Positions 44,936-53,968 of a stretch of 57,883 nucleotides of DNA are shown here, in pieces (position 1 is the stretch's first letter; each line of letters starts with the position of its first letter). Source of the stretch: Bacteroidota bacterium (GTDB lineage Bacteria > Bacteroidota > Bacteroidia > Cytophagales > Cyclobacteriaceae); assembly GCA_027593175.1 (NCBI GenBank), contig JAQCJI010000007.1, positions 1 through 57,883 of the forward strand, in the 5' to 3' direction. Both the position numbers and the translations under genes were made by a program. A model generated the notes under the pieces. That model saw only the letters and a program-made list of their open reading frames with translations, was not told the origin of the DNA and ran no database searches.

Positions 44936-46180
44936 TTATTGGTCAAATTCTGTTCTAAGAATTCGGAAAATTTCGTCGATGGTCACTTCTTCCAACTCCG
45001 TTCTGCGAATCAAATCTTCCTTACTTAGTACCAACACACTCTTTGCAGTATCTAGGCCAGTCTTTTTAAGTTCATCAATAATCCATTGATCGATCTCATC
45101 CGAGAACTCATTCAAGTCCACATCTTCTTCTTCGTGATCGTTCAACTCACGGAACACATCGATTTCGTAGCCCACCAATCGGCTTGCTAGTTTAATGTTA
45201 AAGCCCCCTTTTCCAATGGCTAATGAAACCTGATCTGGCTTCAAAAAAACAGAAATTCGTTTGGACTCCTTATTGATGGATAGAGAGGAAACTTTTGCTG
45301 GGCTCAAGGCACGGGATACATACAGATCTAAATTCTCCGTGAAATTGATCACGTCAATATTTTCATTCTGTAGTTCACGCACCACTGCATGAATTCGAGA
45401 TCCTTTCATCCCCACGCAAGCACCTACTGGATCGATACGGTCATCATAAGATTCTACCGCTACTTTGGCGCGCTCCCCTGGCTCTCGGACCACCTTAACA
45501 ATAGTGATCAAACCATCATAGACCTCTGGCACCTCATTTTCAAAAAGTCTTTCCAAGAAAACGGGAGATGTACGAGACAAAATCACTTTGGGATTTCCAT
45601 TGGTCATGTCTACACTATGAACAATTGATTTTACGGAATCTCCTTTTCTAAACCGATCCTTGGAGATTTGTTCGCCCTTGGGTAGGATCAACTCATTGCC
45701 TTCGTTGTCGATCATAAGAATTTCACGTCCTAAAATCTGATAAACTTCGGCTGAAATTATTTCTCCTACCTGCTCCTCGTATTTGCTAAATAGAATATCT
45801 TTTTCAAGGTCCTTAATACGCTGGATCAGGGTTTGACGTGCCATTTGAACTGCCCGTCTTCCGAATTCTTCCAGTTCTATTTTTTCAAAGACCTCTTCAC
45901 CTACTTCAAAGTCAGGTTCAATTTTTTTGGCATCGGAAAGGCTAATTTTATCAAAGTCCCAGATATCCTCTGAATTATCATCTACAATTTCTCGAATTCT
46001 GAAAATTTCCAAATCTCCTTTGTCAGCATTGATAGTCACATCAAAATTCTCGTCCGATTCAAACTTCTTGCGAATCATCGCTCTAAATACATCTTCCAGA
46101 ATGCGGATCATAGTTGGACGATCGACATTTTTAGATATCGCAAACTCTGCGAAGGATTCAATTAAGATTTTTGCATCCAT
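44936..46180 (-). CDS. nusA: Transcription termination/antitermination factor NusA
   Basis: 414 aa. N-terminal RNA-polymerase-binding domain (AEFAISKNVDRPTMIRILEDVFRAMIRKKF), then an S1 domain, and KH domains with GACVGMKGSRIHAVVREL and SLAIGKGGFNIKLASRLVG. A short C-terminal helix-hairpin region remains, but the acidic repeats of E. coli NusA are absent, as in many Bacteroidota. It lies 5 bp after rimP and 61 bp before infB. Confidence 0.94.
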   Translation of the reverse strand: MDAKILIESFAEFAISKNVDRPTMIRILEDVFRAMIRKKFESDENFDVTINADKGDLEIFRIREIVDDNSEDIWDFDKISLSDAKKIEPDFEVGEEVFEKIELEEFGRRAVQMARQTLIQRIKDLEKDILFSKYEEQVGEIISAEVYQILGREILMIDNEGNELILPKGEQISKDRFRKGDSVKSIVHSVDMTNGNPKVILSRTSPVFLERLFENEVPEVYDGLITIVKVVREPGERAKVAVESYDDRIDPVGACVGMKGSRIHAVVRELQNENIDVINFTENLDLYVSRALSPAKVSSLSINKESKRISVFLKPDQVSLAIGKGGFNIKLASRLVGYEIDVFRELNDHEEEDVDLNEFSDEIDQWIIDELKKTGLDTAKSVLVLSKEDLIRRTELEEVTIDEIFRILRTEFDQ

Positions 46181-46185
46181 TGGTA

Positions 46186-46659
46186 TTAGTTAAAAGATAC
46201 TTGTACGATAGATTTTTTTATTTCATTGGAGGAGATACTACGCTCCTCTTCGACACTTTTTTTACCTTTTTCTTTTTTGGTAACCATCAACTTAATCCCC
46301 TGCTCTTCAACTTCCTTTAATTTTCCCAGCACTTCTTCCCCAGTGAGTAGGTAGGCCTTAAGAGATCGCCCTACATTCTTAAGGTACTGTCGTTTTTCTG
46401 TAAGGGGATAATCCAAACCAGGTGAAGATACCTCAAGAGTGTATGCTTCCTCCAAAATTGCATTAGTCTCCATTTCTCCCGCCAAAGCCCTACTAAGTGA
46501 TGCGCAAGAAGCGATAGTCATCCCTTGATCGGCATCTACCAAAATGAGAATCTTTGTTTTGTCAACAACTCGTTCGATCTTCACCTCCACAATAAAATGT
46601 GTTGCATCGGGAAGGTGCTTTTCGACTAGGTCTAGGATCACATGCTTTAGGTCACTCAT
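46186..46659 (-). CDS. rimP: Ribosome maturation factor RimP
   Basis: 157 aa. RimP pattern: LVEKHLPDATHFIVEVKIER, ILVDADQGMTIASCASLSRALAGEME, TLEVSSPGLDYPLTEKRQYLKNVGRSLKAYL. It helps mature the 30S subunit. It opens the rimP-nusA-infB operon, conserved across bacteria. A strong promoter-like pair and a perfect leader hairpin lie just upstream. Confidence 0.94.
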   Translation of the reverse strand: MSDLKHVILDLVEKHLPDATHFIVEVKIERVVDKTKILILVDADQGMTIASCASLSRALAGEMETNAILEEAYTLEVSSPGLDYPLTEKRQYLKNVGRSLKAYLLTGEEVLGKLKEVEEQGIKLMVTKKEKGKKSVEEERSISSNEIKKSIVQVSFN

Positions 46660-46675
46660 ACACTAGGATAATGAA

Positions 46676-46697
46676 AGAGGGGACTGTTGTCCCCTCT
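46676..46697 (-). promoter_or_regulatory. Perfect hairpin in the rimP-nusA-infB leader
   Basis: AGAGGGGAC at 46676-46684 pairs with GTCCCCTCT at 46689-46697, 9 bp without mismatch around a TGTT loop. It lies between the predicted promoter and the rimP start codon, 17 nt before the ATG. No T-run follows, so it is not a classic terminator. It could slow translation, protect the message, or bind a protein of the operon. Confidence 0.55.
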
Positions 46698-46717
46698 AGA
46701 AACTTTAGAATACCGCA

Positions 46718-46750
46718 CAAAAGTAATGGAAAGATTGACGAAATACAAAA
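46718..46750 (-). promoter_or_regulatory. Bacteroidota-type promoter of rimP-nusA-infB
   Basis: On the minus strand: TTTTG (46750-46746), a 20-bp spacer, TACTTTTG (46725-46718). This is the best match in the window to the Bacteroidota sigma consensus TTTG / TAnnTTTG, and the spacing is right. The rimP ATG lies 58 bp downstream. Confidence 0.65.
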
Positions 46751-46978
46751 CAGGTCATAGAATGCTCCTAATTTTTACTTAAATTCAAATCATTGCTTTG
46801 GCAAATTTACTTTAAACAACAATCCGCTTTCAATTCTATCCGTCCAAAACAAAAAATCTCCTTTCTCTCTGTTTTATCGATTTAAGGTAATATTTTTGTT
46901 GCTTCTTGGGCAAAAAGATAGTGAATAAGAACTATCCTAAACATTCATTGCCAAGTTCAAAGTCAAAAAAAATTAAGA

Positions 46979-48007
46979 ATGGGACTATTTGATTTTTTCT
47001 CAAGTGATATCGCCATTGATTTGGGTACCGCAAATACCCTCATCATCCATAAAGATAAAATAGTGGTAGATGAGCCATCAATCATTGCCATTGACAAAAC
47101 CAACAATCGCGTATTGGCTGTGGGAAGAGAGGCAATGAATATGCACGAAAAAACTCATGAAAACATCAAGACCATACGCCCTCTGAAAGACGGAGTGATT
47201 GCAGACTTCTATGCTGCAGAACAAATGATCCGTGGATTAATAAAAATGATCCCTGGACAGAAAAAAGGCCTGTTTCCGCAGTCCCATAAGATGGTAATTT
47301 GTATCCCCTCTGGCATCACCGAAGTAGAGAAAAGAGCAGTGCGCGACTCTGCCGAGCATGCGGGGGCCAAGGAGGTATACATGATTTATGAACCAATAGC
47401 AGCAGCCATAGGAATCGGTATTGATATTGAAAAACCAATGGGATCCATGATCGTGGACATTGGAGGCGGTACCACAGAAATTGCACTTATCGCTTTGTCT
47501 GGGATAGTTGCTGACCAGTCTATCCGTATAGCAGGGGATACCTTTACCAAGGATATCTTGGACTACATGAGAAGACAGCACAACCTATTAATCGGCGAGC
47601 GTACTGCGGAGAAGGTGAAAATTGCTATTGGCTCTGCGCTTACTGAATTGGATGACGCGCCAGATGATTACGAGATTCGAGGGCGAGATTTGATGACTGG
47701 AATTCCAAAAGTAATCAAGGTATCCTATTCTGAAATTGCTTTTGCATTGGATAAATCAGTTTCCAAAATTGAGGAAGCAGTATTGAAAGCATTGGAAATC
47801 GCTCCACCCGAATTATCAGCAGATATTTACGATAATGGCATTCATCTCACTGGTGGTGGTGCGTTATTGAAAGGACTAGATAAGCGTATGCACCAAAAAA
47901 CGAAGCTTCCTATTCACATTGCAGAAGATCCCTTAAGAGCCGTTGTTCGTGGTACGGGCACTGCGCTTAAAAATATTCAAAACTTCCGAACCGTTCTGAT
48001 GACCTAA
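46979..48007 (+). CDS. mreB: Rod-shape-determining protein MreB
   Basis: 342 aa, actin-like ATPase. DIAIDLGTANTLIIHKDKIV, RPLKDGVIADFYAAEQMIRGLI, PSGITEVEKRAVRDSAEHAGAKEVYMIYEPIAAAIG, MIVDIGGGTTEIALIALSGIV and HLTGGGALLKGLDKRM are all MreB signatures. It forms membrane-bound filaments that direct lateral wall synthesis. It heads a full mreBCD-mrdA-rodA set. Confidence 0.97.
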   Translation: MGLFDFFSSDIAIDLGTANTLIIHKDKIVVDEPSIIAIDKTNNRVLAVGREAMNMHEKTHENIKTIRPLKDGVIADFYAAEQMIRGLIKMIPGQKKGLFPQSHKMVICIPSGITEVEKRAVRDSAEHAGAKEVYMIYEPIAAAIGIGIDIEKPMGSMIVDIGGGTTEIALIALSGIVADQSIRIAGDTFTKDILDYMRRQHNLLIGERTAEKVKIAIGSALTELDDAPDDYEIRGRDLMTGIPKVIKVSYSEIAFALDKSVSKIEEAVLKALEIAPPELSADIYDNGIHLTGGGALLKGLDKRMHQKTKLPIHIAEDPLRAVVRGTGTALKNIQNFRTVLMT

Positions 48008-48014
48008 TTTTTGA

Positions 48015-48854
48015 ATGCTACGCATCTTTCAGTTCCTTTACCAAATACGTTCATTTTTACTTTTCGCGTTGCTAGAGTTTTTGGCGGTTTGGATGATCGT
48101 CTCAAATAATTCTCCCCAAGGTGCTGCATTATTTAATACTTCAAATAAATTAATTGGAGATGCTCTCCAAAAGCAGGCAGATGTAGTCCAGTTTTTCTCT
48201 TTGGCAGATGCCAATGTAGAACTAATTTCAGAGAATGCTCTTTTAAGACAGCAACTATTGGGCCTTCAAGTAACACCAGACAGCCTACCTTTGGCAATTG
48301 ATTCGACCTTGAAAGCCAACTTTGAATTCAAGGGAGCTCGGGTAATCGCAAACTCCTTGCGTTTTTCTCAAAATTACCTCACCCTTAATAAAGGGGCGGA
48401 AGATGGCATCAAGCCTGGCATGGGTATTTTTAACTCTCAAGGGGTAGTAGGAAGGGTCAAATCTGTGTCAGAAAATTATGCAGTTGCATTTTCAATGCTG
48501 AATACCGGCCTACTAATTTCTGCCAAAATCAAATCCTTGGATGTTTTCGGGTCTGTTCAGTGGGATGGTGGTAATGCCTCTGAAGTACAGCTACTTTATG
48601 TGCCTCGACATGTAAAAGCGAATAAAGGGGATACCATTATCACTTCAGGCTTCAACGCTGTATTCCCAGAAGGAATCCTGATCGGACAACTTTCAAAAGT
48701 AGAAGTCAATAAAAAAGATCCCAATTATTTAGCACTTACTATAAAACTAAGCACTGATTTTAGTAAATTAACCTACGTCTATTTGGTGGAAAATATCCAA
48801 TTTCAAGAGATAGACTCGCTTTACCGCCAATCCGATTTGACTAATGAATATTAG
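48015..48854 (+). CDS. mreC: Rod-shape-determining protein MreC
   Basis: 279 aa. An N-terminal membrane helix (SFLLFALLEFLAVWMIV) and short coiled segment lead to the MreC beta domain: ARVIANSLRFSQNYLTLNKGAEDGIKPGMGIFNSQGVVGRVKSVSENYA, KGDTIITSGFNAVFPEGILIGQLSKV. MreC links MreB to PBP2 outside the membrane. It starts 7 bp after mreB and overlaps mreD by 11 bp. Confidence 0.94.
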   Translation: MLRIFQFLYQIRSFLLFALLEFLAVWMIVSNNSPQGAALFNTSNKLIGDALQKQADVVQFFSLADANVELISENALLRQQLLGLQVTPDSLPLAIDSTLKANFEFKGARVIANSLRFSQNYLTLNKGAEDGIKPGMGIFNSQGVVGRVKSVSENYAVAFSMLNTGLLISAKIKSLDVFGSVQWDGGNASEVQLLYVPRHVKANKGDTIITSGFNAVFPEGILIGQLSKVEVNKKDPNYLALTIKLSTDFSKLTYVYLVENIQFQEIDSLYRQSDLTNEY

Positions 48855-49368
48855 AAACATGATATCGTACAGCTTATTGATTCTGGTTTTAGGATTGGTT
48901 CAGATTCTATTTCTAAAAAATCTTGCTGTCTTTGGGCATGCCTTTGGGTTTTTGTATCTTCTTGGTGTATTAATTTTACCAAGTACCATTCGTACCATTC
49001 CGTTGATGTTGATTGCATTTTGCCTTGGATTTGTCTTGGATATATTCTTTGAAACAATTGGTATGCATACGGCTGCTGCAACTTTGTTTGCATTTCTGAA
49101 GCCCATTTGGCTCAAAGCCGCTAGCCCTACTGGAGGCTTTGATGAAGCGGAAGAGCCCAGCCTCGGCCAGATAGGATTTGGACGCTACATTAGCTACGCC
49201 TTCCCACTCCTATTTGTGTATTCCCTTGCTTTTTTTGTTGCAGACCAATTGGGGACTGGCAGATTTTTTGGAATACTGAGCAAAAGCTTCTTTTCCGCGC
49301 TATTCACGCTGCTACTTACCCTTGTGGTGCAGTTGCTATTCTTCAGTCGTAAACGAGGTATCTCATGA
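48844..49368 (+). CDS. mreD: Rod-shape-determining protein MreD
   Basis: 174 aa, five or so membrane helices. Its identity rests mainly on position between mreC and mrdA (overlaps of 11 bp and 4 bp) and on size and hydrophobicity. MreD is poorly conserved in sequence, but FVLDIFFETIGMHTAAATLFAFLKP matches the usual late GxHxAA region. Confidence 0.88.
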   Translation: MNIRNMISYSLLILVLGLVQILFLKNLAVFGHAFGFLYLLGVLILPSTIRTIPLMLIAFCLGFVLDIFFETIGMHTAAATLFAFLKPIWLKAASPTGGFDEAEEPSLGQIGFGRYISYAFPLLFVYSLAFFVADQLGTGRFFGILSKSFFSALFTLLLTLVVQLLFFSRKRGIS

Positions 49369-51164
49369 GAGACCAACGTCCTACCGTCATCCTTTTAGTC
49401 ATTTTTTTATTAAGTGGAATCTTGCTTGTCAAGCTATTTGCCATCCAAGTTCTAGATGACAGCTTCCTAAAAAGAGCAGAAAGTAATGCTATCCAACGAA
49501 TCGTCGATCACCCTTACCGAGGATTGGTCTATGATCGTTCGGGAAAATTGATGGTATTCAACAACCCAATCTTTGATTTGATGGTTGTCCCCCGTGAATT
49601 CCAAGTAGGCGATACGGCCAAATTTTGCGAGCTCTTTAGAATCAGTAAAGAGCAGCTAATCGAAGGATATGCTGCAGCAAAAAGCTACTCCAAAGTAAAG
49701 CCGTCCCCACTGATCAAGCAGCTCTCCACAACCGATTTTGCTCGTATTCAAGATTTTTTGGTGGACTATCCGGGATTATTTATTCTTACCCGATCCGTCA
49801 GGTCTTATCCTACTCCTACCGCTGCACATGCCTTGGGCTATATTGGAGAGATTAGTGGGGTGCAACTGGAAAAGGATACGGTAGAGTATTATGCCCAAGG
49901 AGATTATGTAGGATTAAGTGGCCTGGAAAAATTCTATGAAAAAGAAATGCGAGGGAAAAAGGGAGTGAAGTACAAGATGGTCAATGTCCTTGGAGTGGAC
50001 AAAGGGCCATTTAAGGAAGGAGAATACGACACCATATCCATCGCGGGCAAAAACCTTATTTCCACTATTGACCTAGATTTACAGCGTTACGGAGAGTTGC
50101 TAATGAATGGTAAAACAGGTTCTGTGGTAGCAATTGAACCCAAAACTGGAGAGATTTTGGCCATGATTTCAGCTCCATTTTATGACCCAAATCAACTGAC
50201 CGGAGCTGAGTTTGGCAAAACTTACAAAAATCTAAATAAAGACAATTCTAAGCCACTATTTAATAGACCCATCATGGCTACCTATCCTCCTGGGTCTATC
50301 TTCAAGATCGTGCAGAGCTTAATTGGACTGCAGGAAGGCGTCTTAACCCCAAATACCACTTTTGGATGCAATCGGTCCTTGGTTGCCTGCCACAACCATC
50401 CCAATCCAGTTAATTTGTTTGGAGCCATTCAGAATTCTTGCAATCCTTACTACCACCAAGCTTTTCGTCAGATAATCAACCGAGAGGTATCCTCCAACAC
50501 CTTTAAAGACACCGAAATCGGATTGAATGCCTGGCGAGAAAGTGTTTTGAAATTTGGATTGGGTAGTCCCCTAGGTATAGATATGAGCGGGGAAAAGGGG
50601 GGAGACATCCCCTCCAGCAAGTTGTATGACCGCATCTACGGCGTAGGACATTGGAAATACTCCACCATCTATTCACTATCCATAGGCCAAGGGGAAATGC
50701 AAGTGACCCCGCTTCAGATGGCCAATCTAGCAGCTATATTCGCAAATAAAGGATTTTACTATACCCCACATCTAGTCAAAGCCATCGATGGGGATCCTGA
50801 AAAAATACCAGCTAAATTCCGACAAAAAATTTCAGTGGGTATTGATGTCCGCCACTTTGATCTTATTCAGGATGCCATGGTAGAAGCCATCTACGGGACT
50901 GCCGCCCGCGCAGTTATAGCCGACTTGGTAATCGCTGGAAAAACAGGGACTGCACAAAACCCACATGGAGAGGACCACTCCGTCTTTATCGCCTTTGCTC
51001 CGAAGGATAATCCAAAAATTGCCATTGCGGTCTATGTAGAAAATGCAGGATGGGGAGGTAGGGCCGCTGCAAGTACTGCATCCTTGATGATTGAGAAATA
51101 TATACGAAGAACTATCGCCCGCCCTGATTTACAAGAATATGTGATCGCAGGCAATTTCAAATAA
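49365..51164 (+). CDS. mrdA: Penicillin-binding protein 2 (elongation transpeptidase)
   Basis: 599 aa. One N-terminal membrane helix (ILLVIFLLSGILLVKLFAIQ), a PBP dimerisation domain, and a transpeptidase domain with SxxK in YPPGSIFKIV, SxN in IQNSCNPYYHQAF, and KTG in IAGKTGTAQNPHGEDHSVF. It cross-links peptidoglycan during elongation with RodA. It overlaps mreD by 4 bp and touches rodA with no gap. Confidence 0.95.
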   Translation: MRDQRPTVILLVIFLLSGILLVKLFAIQVLDDSFLKRAESNAIQRIVDHPYRGLVYDRSGKLMVFNNPIFDLMVVPREFQVGDTAKFCELFRISKEQLIEGYAAAKSYSKVKPSPLIKQLSTTDFARIQDFLVDYPGLFILTRSVRSYPTPTAAHALGYIGEISGVQLEKDTVEYYAQGDYVGLSGLEKFYEKEMRGKKGVKYKMVNVLGVDKGPFKEGEYDTISIAGKNLISTIDLDLQRYGELLMNGKTGSVVAIEPKTGEILAMISAPFYDPNQLTGAEFGKTYKNLNKDNSKPLFNRPIMATYPPGSIFKIVQSLIGLQEGVLTPNTTFGCNRSLVACHNHPNPVNLFGAIQNSCNPYYHQAFRQIINREVSSNTFKDTEIGLNAWRESVLKFGLGSPLGIDMSGEKGGDIPSSKLYDRIYGVGHWKYSTIYSLSIGQGEMQVTPLQMANLAAIFANKGFYYTPHLVKAIDGDPEKIPAKFRQKISVGIDVRHFDLIQDAMVEAIYGTAARAVIADLVIAGKTGTAQNPHGEDHSVFIAFAPKDNPKIAIAVYVENAGWGGRAAASTASLMIEKYIRRTIARPDLQEYVIAGNFK

Positions 51165-52439
51165 ATGAAAGAATCCGAGGTTCAAATCAATCGAGTCGAC
51201 TGGATCGCAGTTTCCATCTACTTTGCATTGGTCATCATAGGCTGGTTCAACATCTATGCAGTCATTTACGACAGCCAGGTGGAAAAGAGCATCTTCGATT
51301 TTTCTATCAGCTCAGGAAAGCAGCTAGTTTGGATTGGTACGGCCATCGGCCTGATCACTTTGATTATGGTGGCAGATTACCGCTTTTTCGAAAATCTATC
51401 CTTAGTCATTTACCTTATATTCCTTCTGATCCTTATAGTAACCCCAATTTTTGGGAAGGAAGTCAATGGACAAATTCTATCTATAGGCGTAGGGGAGTTC
51501 CGCATTCAACCAGGTGAATTTGCAAAATTTGCTACTGCCTTAGCCTTAGCCAAGGTAATGGAACGGCCTACTTTTGACTTGAGCAAACGAAACTACCAAG
51601 CAATTGCTTTTGGAGTTCTTTTGATTCCAATAGCCTTGATCTTGATGCAGCCCGATACAGGTACCGCCATGGTATACTTTTCTTTGCTAATCATGTTTTA
51701 CAGAGAGGGGCTTCCCCAATGGTACTATGGATTGGGTATTGGATCGGTCAGCATCACACTACTTGCCTTGGGCATAGACAATAATATTTACTTGACGGCA
51801 GTGATCATCTTGGTCGTGGGTGGATTGATTTATTTGGGTAAAAAATCTTGGCAGCGAATACTAGCCTTCTCCTTAATCGGGATTGGACTGATTGCCTACA
51901 TTTACTCTATCGATTTTGTAGTTTCTAAGCTCCCTCCTCACCAGCAAAATCGAGTTATGGTTCTCTTCAATCCAGATATCGATCCACTGGGCGTAGGATG
52001 GAATGTAACCCAGTCTAAAATCGCTATTGGATCTGGAGGCTTTTTTGGAAAGGGATACCTCGAAGGAACTCAAACTAAGTTTGACTTTGTCCCCGAGCAA
52101 GATACAGACTTTATCTTTTGTACACTCGGCGAAGAATTTGGTTGGCTGGGAAGTTTGGTTGTGATTGGCTTATTCGTTGGCCTTTTGTATCGCCTAGTGA
52201 TCATGGCGGAACGACAAAAAACTCGATTTTCTAGAATCTATGGATATGGAGTGATCTCTATCCTACTCTTCCACTTTATGATTAATATCGCTATGACCAT
52301 CGGCCTCTTTCCTGTCGTGGGGATCCCTCTCCCTTTTTTCAGTTATGGGGGATCTTCACTTTGGTCCTTTACAGTCTTACTATTTATCTTCATTAAGCTA
52401 GATTCTTCGCGTGCTTCCCAGCTGGGAAGAATAAGCTAA
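51165..52439 (+). CDS. rodA: RodA, SEDS peptidoglycan polymerase
   Basis: 424 aa, about ten membrane helices. SEDS motifs: GQILSIGVGEFRIQPGEFAKFATALALAKVM, LMQPDTGTAMVYF, GWNVTQSKIAIGSGGFFGKGYLEGTQTKFDFVPEQDTDFIF, and GIPLPFFSYGGSSL. It polymerises glycan strands as partner of PBP2. It follows mrdA without a gap and ends the rod-shape operon at a bidirectional terminator. Confidence 0.95.
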   Translation: MKESEVQINRVDWIAVSIYFALVIIGWFNIYAVIYDSQVEKSIFDFSISSGKQLVWIGTAIGLITLIMVADYRFFENLSLVIYLIFLLILIVTPIFGKEVNGQILSIGVGEFRIQPGEFAKFATALALAKVMERPTFDLSKRNYQAIAFGVLLIPIALILMQPDTGTAMVYFSLLIMFYREGLPQWYYGLGIGSVSITLLALGIDNNIYLTAVIILVVGGLIYLGKKSWQRILAFSLIGIGLIAYIYSIDFVVSKLPPHQQNRVMVLFNPDIDPLGVGWNVTQSKIAIGSGGFFGKGYLEGTQTKFDFVPEQDTDFIFCTLGEEFGWLGSLVVIGLFVGLLYRLVIMAERQKTRFSRIYGYGVISILLFHFMINIAMTIGLFPVVGIPLPFFSYGGSSLWSFTVLLFIFIKLDSSRASQLGRIS

Positions 52440-52459
52440 ATATTACGATCAACAGGGGC

Positions 52460-52488
52460 AAAAAAAGAGGCTTTACCACTCTTTTTTT
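52460..52488. terminator. Bidirectional terminator between rodA and the convergent unknown gene
   Basis: AAAAAAAGAG at 52460-52469 pairs with CTCTTTTTTT at 52479-52488 around a 9-nt loop. A/T tracts on each side fit use by rodA (plus) and the 52498-53607 gene (minus). Confidence 0.75.
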
Positions 52489-52497
52489 GAAATAATC

Positions 52498-53607
52498 CTA
52501 ACGTACAAACTTCCGATAGACTTGCTGCATAAATTCAAACACTTCTTCGGATTCAACATCCCAGCCTAGCTCAAACACAAATCGATCATTAATCAGTTCT
52601 ACCGCAGCTTCAAAGGAACTTAGCTCATCCACCGATTTTAAAGCATACCGAAGCAAGTCGGCATTACCATCGAACAATTCTTTAGTAAACATAAAGCGCT
52701 GATTTAAGGCAAGGCTTTCAGCCAGCTCCCCCAAGATCCCTTTCATTACTTTGTAGGTTTCTGTGGCAAACAAAGCCTGCAAATGAGCCGCATCTAATCC
52801 CTTTACACTTGCAGCAACCCCCGAGTAAGTTTCAATTTTTTCTGATCCTTCGGCATACATCTTTTCTTCAGGTAGTTCGTATAGGGCATCTTCTTCATCT
52901 ACTTCTTTTAGTTCAAAATGAGGGGATTCTTCCCCCTGTTCGGCCTCAGGCAATTCTTCTTCACTTTCCTCGATAAGGCTCGTCACTTTACCCCAAAACG
53001 TATCCAAATCAAAAGCTAAGGTATCACCTAAGGTTGCTAATAGCTCTTGCGCAGAATCCAAGTCCCCTTTTAGTGACTGAAAGTTGGCCAAAATAGCCTC
53101 TTGGTAGCTTCCCAATTCTAAACCAATCCCTGCTTTATCAATTAGTCCCGTCACTAGCTTTTCGTTCCACTTGAAGTACTTTTTGTTTTCCTTTAGGTAC
53201 TCACTGATTTTTCCAGCCGGTGCTTTTTCCAGCTCTTTTTGGTAGAAGGTAAGGGGATCTGTAGCCACTCGAATTGCATCTTGCACAGCCTCTCGCAACA
53301 TGCCTTCCAGGTGGCAGCGCTCCACTTTGATTCGTCGCGAAAGCACATTCATAAACTGTGTCAGCGCCTCATGAACCGCAATATCTCGGTAATCAAAATA
53401 GGGACTAGACTTCAACTTGCCCAATTCCTCTTGCCACAATTCAAACAAGCGTTTGATAATGAAAAAATTTACTTGAGCACTTGGAGTCAACTGTGAGATT
53501 TCTTGCCCCGTGATAAATTGTCTAGTGCTAAAAAATTGATCACAAACCAATTCTGCATAGGATTTGGCATATTTTTCTAAATAATTGCCGTTAATTTGAG
53601 CGGTCAT
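52498..53607 (-). CDS. Hypothetical cytoplasmic acidic protein
   Basis: 369 aa, not recognised. No signal peptide or membrane helix. It looks mostly helical. The first 210 residues (for example IIKRLFELWQEELGKLKSSPYFDY) are followed by a strongly acidic, probably disordered linker (about 212-255, rich in Glu) and a helical C-terminal part of about 110 residues (LQALFATETYKVMKGILGELAESLALNQRFMFTKELF). It is divergent from the ferredoxin gene with only 33 bp between starts, so their promoters overlap. A regulatory or scaffold role is possible but nothing proves it. Confidence 0.72.
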   Translation of the reverse strand: MTAQINGNYLEKYAKSYAELVCDQFFSTRQFITGQEISQLTPSAQVNFFIIKRLFELWQEELGKLKSSPYFDYRDIAVHEALTQFMNVLSRRIKVERCHLEGMLREAVQDAIRVATDPLTFYQKELEKAPAGKISEYLKENKKYFKWNEKLVTGLIDKAGIGLELGSYQEAILANFQSLKGDLDSAQELLATLGDTLAFDLDTFWGKVTSLIEESEEELPEAEQGEESPHFELKEVDEEDALYELPEEKMYAEGSEKIETYSGVAASVKGLDAAHLQALFATETYKVMKGILGELAESLALNQRFMFTKELFDGNADLLRYALKSVDELSSFEAAVELINDRFVFELGWDVESEEVFEFMQQVYRKFVR

Positions 53608-53640
53608 AGGATGGTATTGTTTTCAAAAACAAACAAAGGA

Positions 53641-53966
53641 ATGGTTCAAATAAGAATTCAAAATCTAGGAAATAGATCTATTGAATCAAAAGACAGGGCA
53701 TGTAAAGTTATCGAATTAATTCATGAAAATGGAATAGATTGGATGCATGCTTGTGGTAAAAAAGGAAGATGTACCACCTGTAAAATGAGTATGGTGGACG
53801 GCCAAAAAATTTGAGCTCAGAAACAGCACAGGAACTCCATTTCAGAGACCTCAAAATGCTCCTTCCGAATGAACGACTTGCCTGTCAGGCGCATTTACTC
53901 CAAGGGGTATTGACCATCCGAGTACCTGATTCAACTAAATTTCCCCATTTGACCTATACTAAATAA
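53641..53966 (+). pseudogene. 2Fe-2S ferredoxin gene interrupted by a frameshift
   Basis: From the ATG at 53641 frame 1 reads MVQIRIQNLGNRSIESKDR and on through HACGKKGRCTTCKMSMVDGQK, then meets TGA at 53812-53814. Shifting by -1 at the A6 run (53804-53809) restores the reading NLSSETAQELHF, LLPNERLACQAHLLQGVLTIRVPDSTKFPHL, ending at a TAA at 53966. Together these make a complete plant-type ferredoxin: three cluster cysteines lie before the shift, the fourth (LACQ) after it. Frame 1 alone could not hold the cluster. One missing A (A7 to A6) explains it. It is either a sequence error, a recent pseudogene, or slippage-dependent. It ends 2 bp before tdk. Confidence 0.85.
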
Positions 53967-53968
53967 GT

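Larger units (their letters stand above)
46660..46978. other. Divergent intergenic region rimP / mreB
   Basis: 319 bp without a gene. The rimP side holds the promoter and leader hairpin listed separately. The mreB side holds a -7-like TATTTTTG at 46891-46898, 80 bp ahead of mreB, without a clear -33 element. Nothing else is recognisable. Confidence 0.6.

Noticed and set aside
53804..53813. Programmed -1 frameshift of the classic X-XXY-YYZ type at the ferredoxin
   Set aside because: The zero-frame codons are CAA AAA ATT, which do not form a proper slippery heptamer, and no strong downstream stem is obvious. Transcript slippage or sequence error fits the A6 run better.
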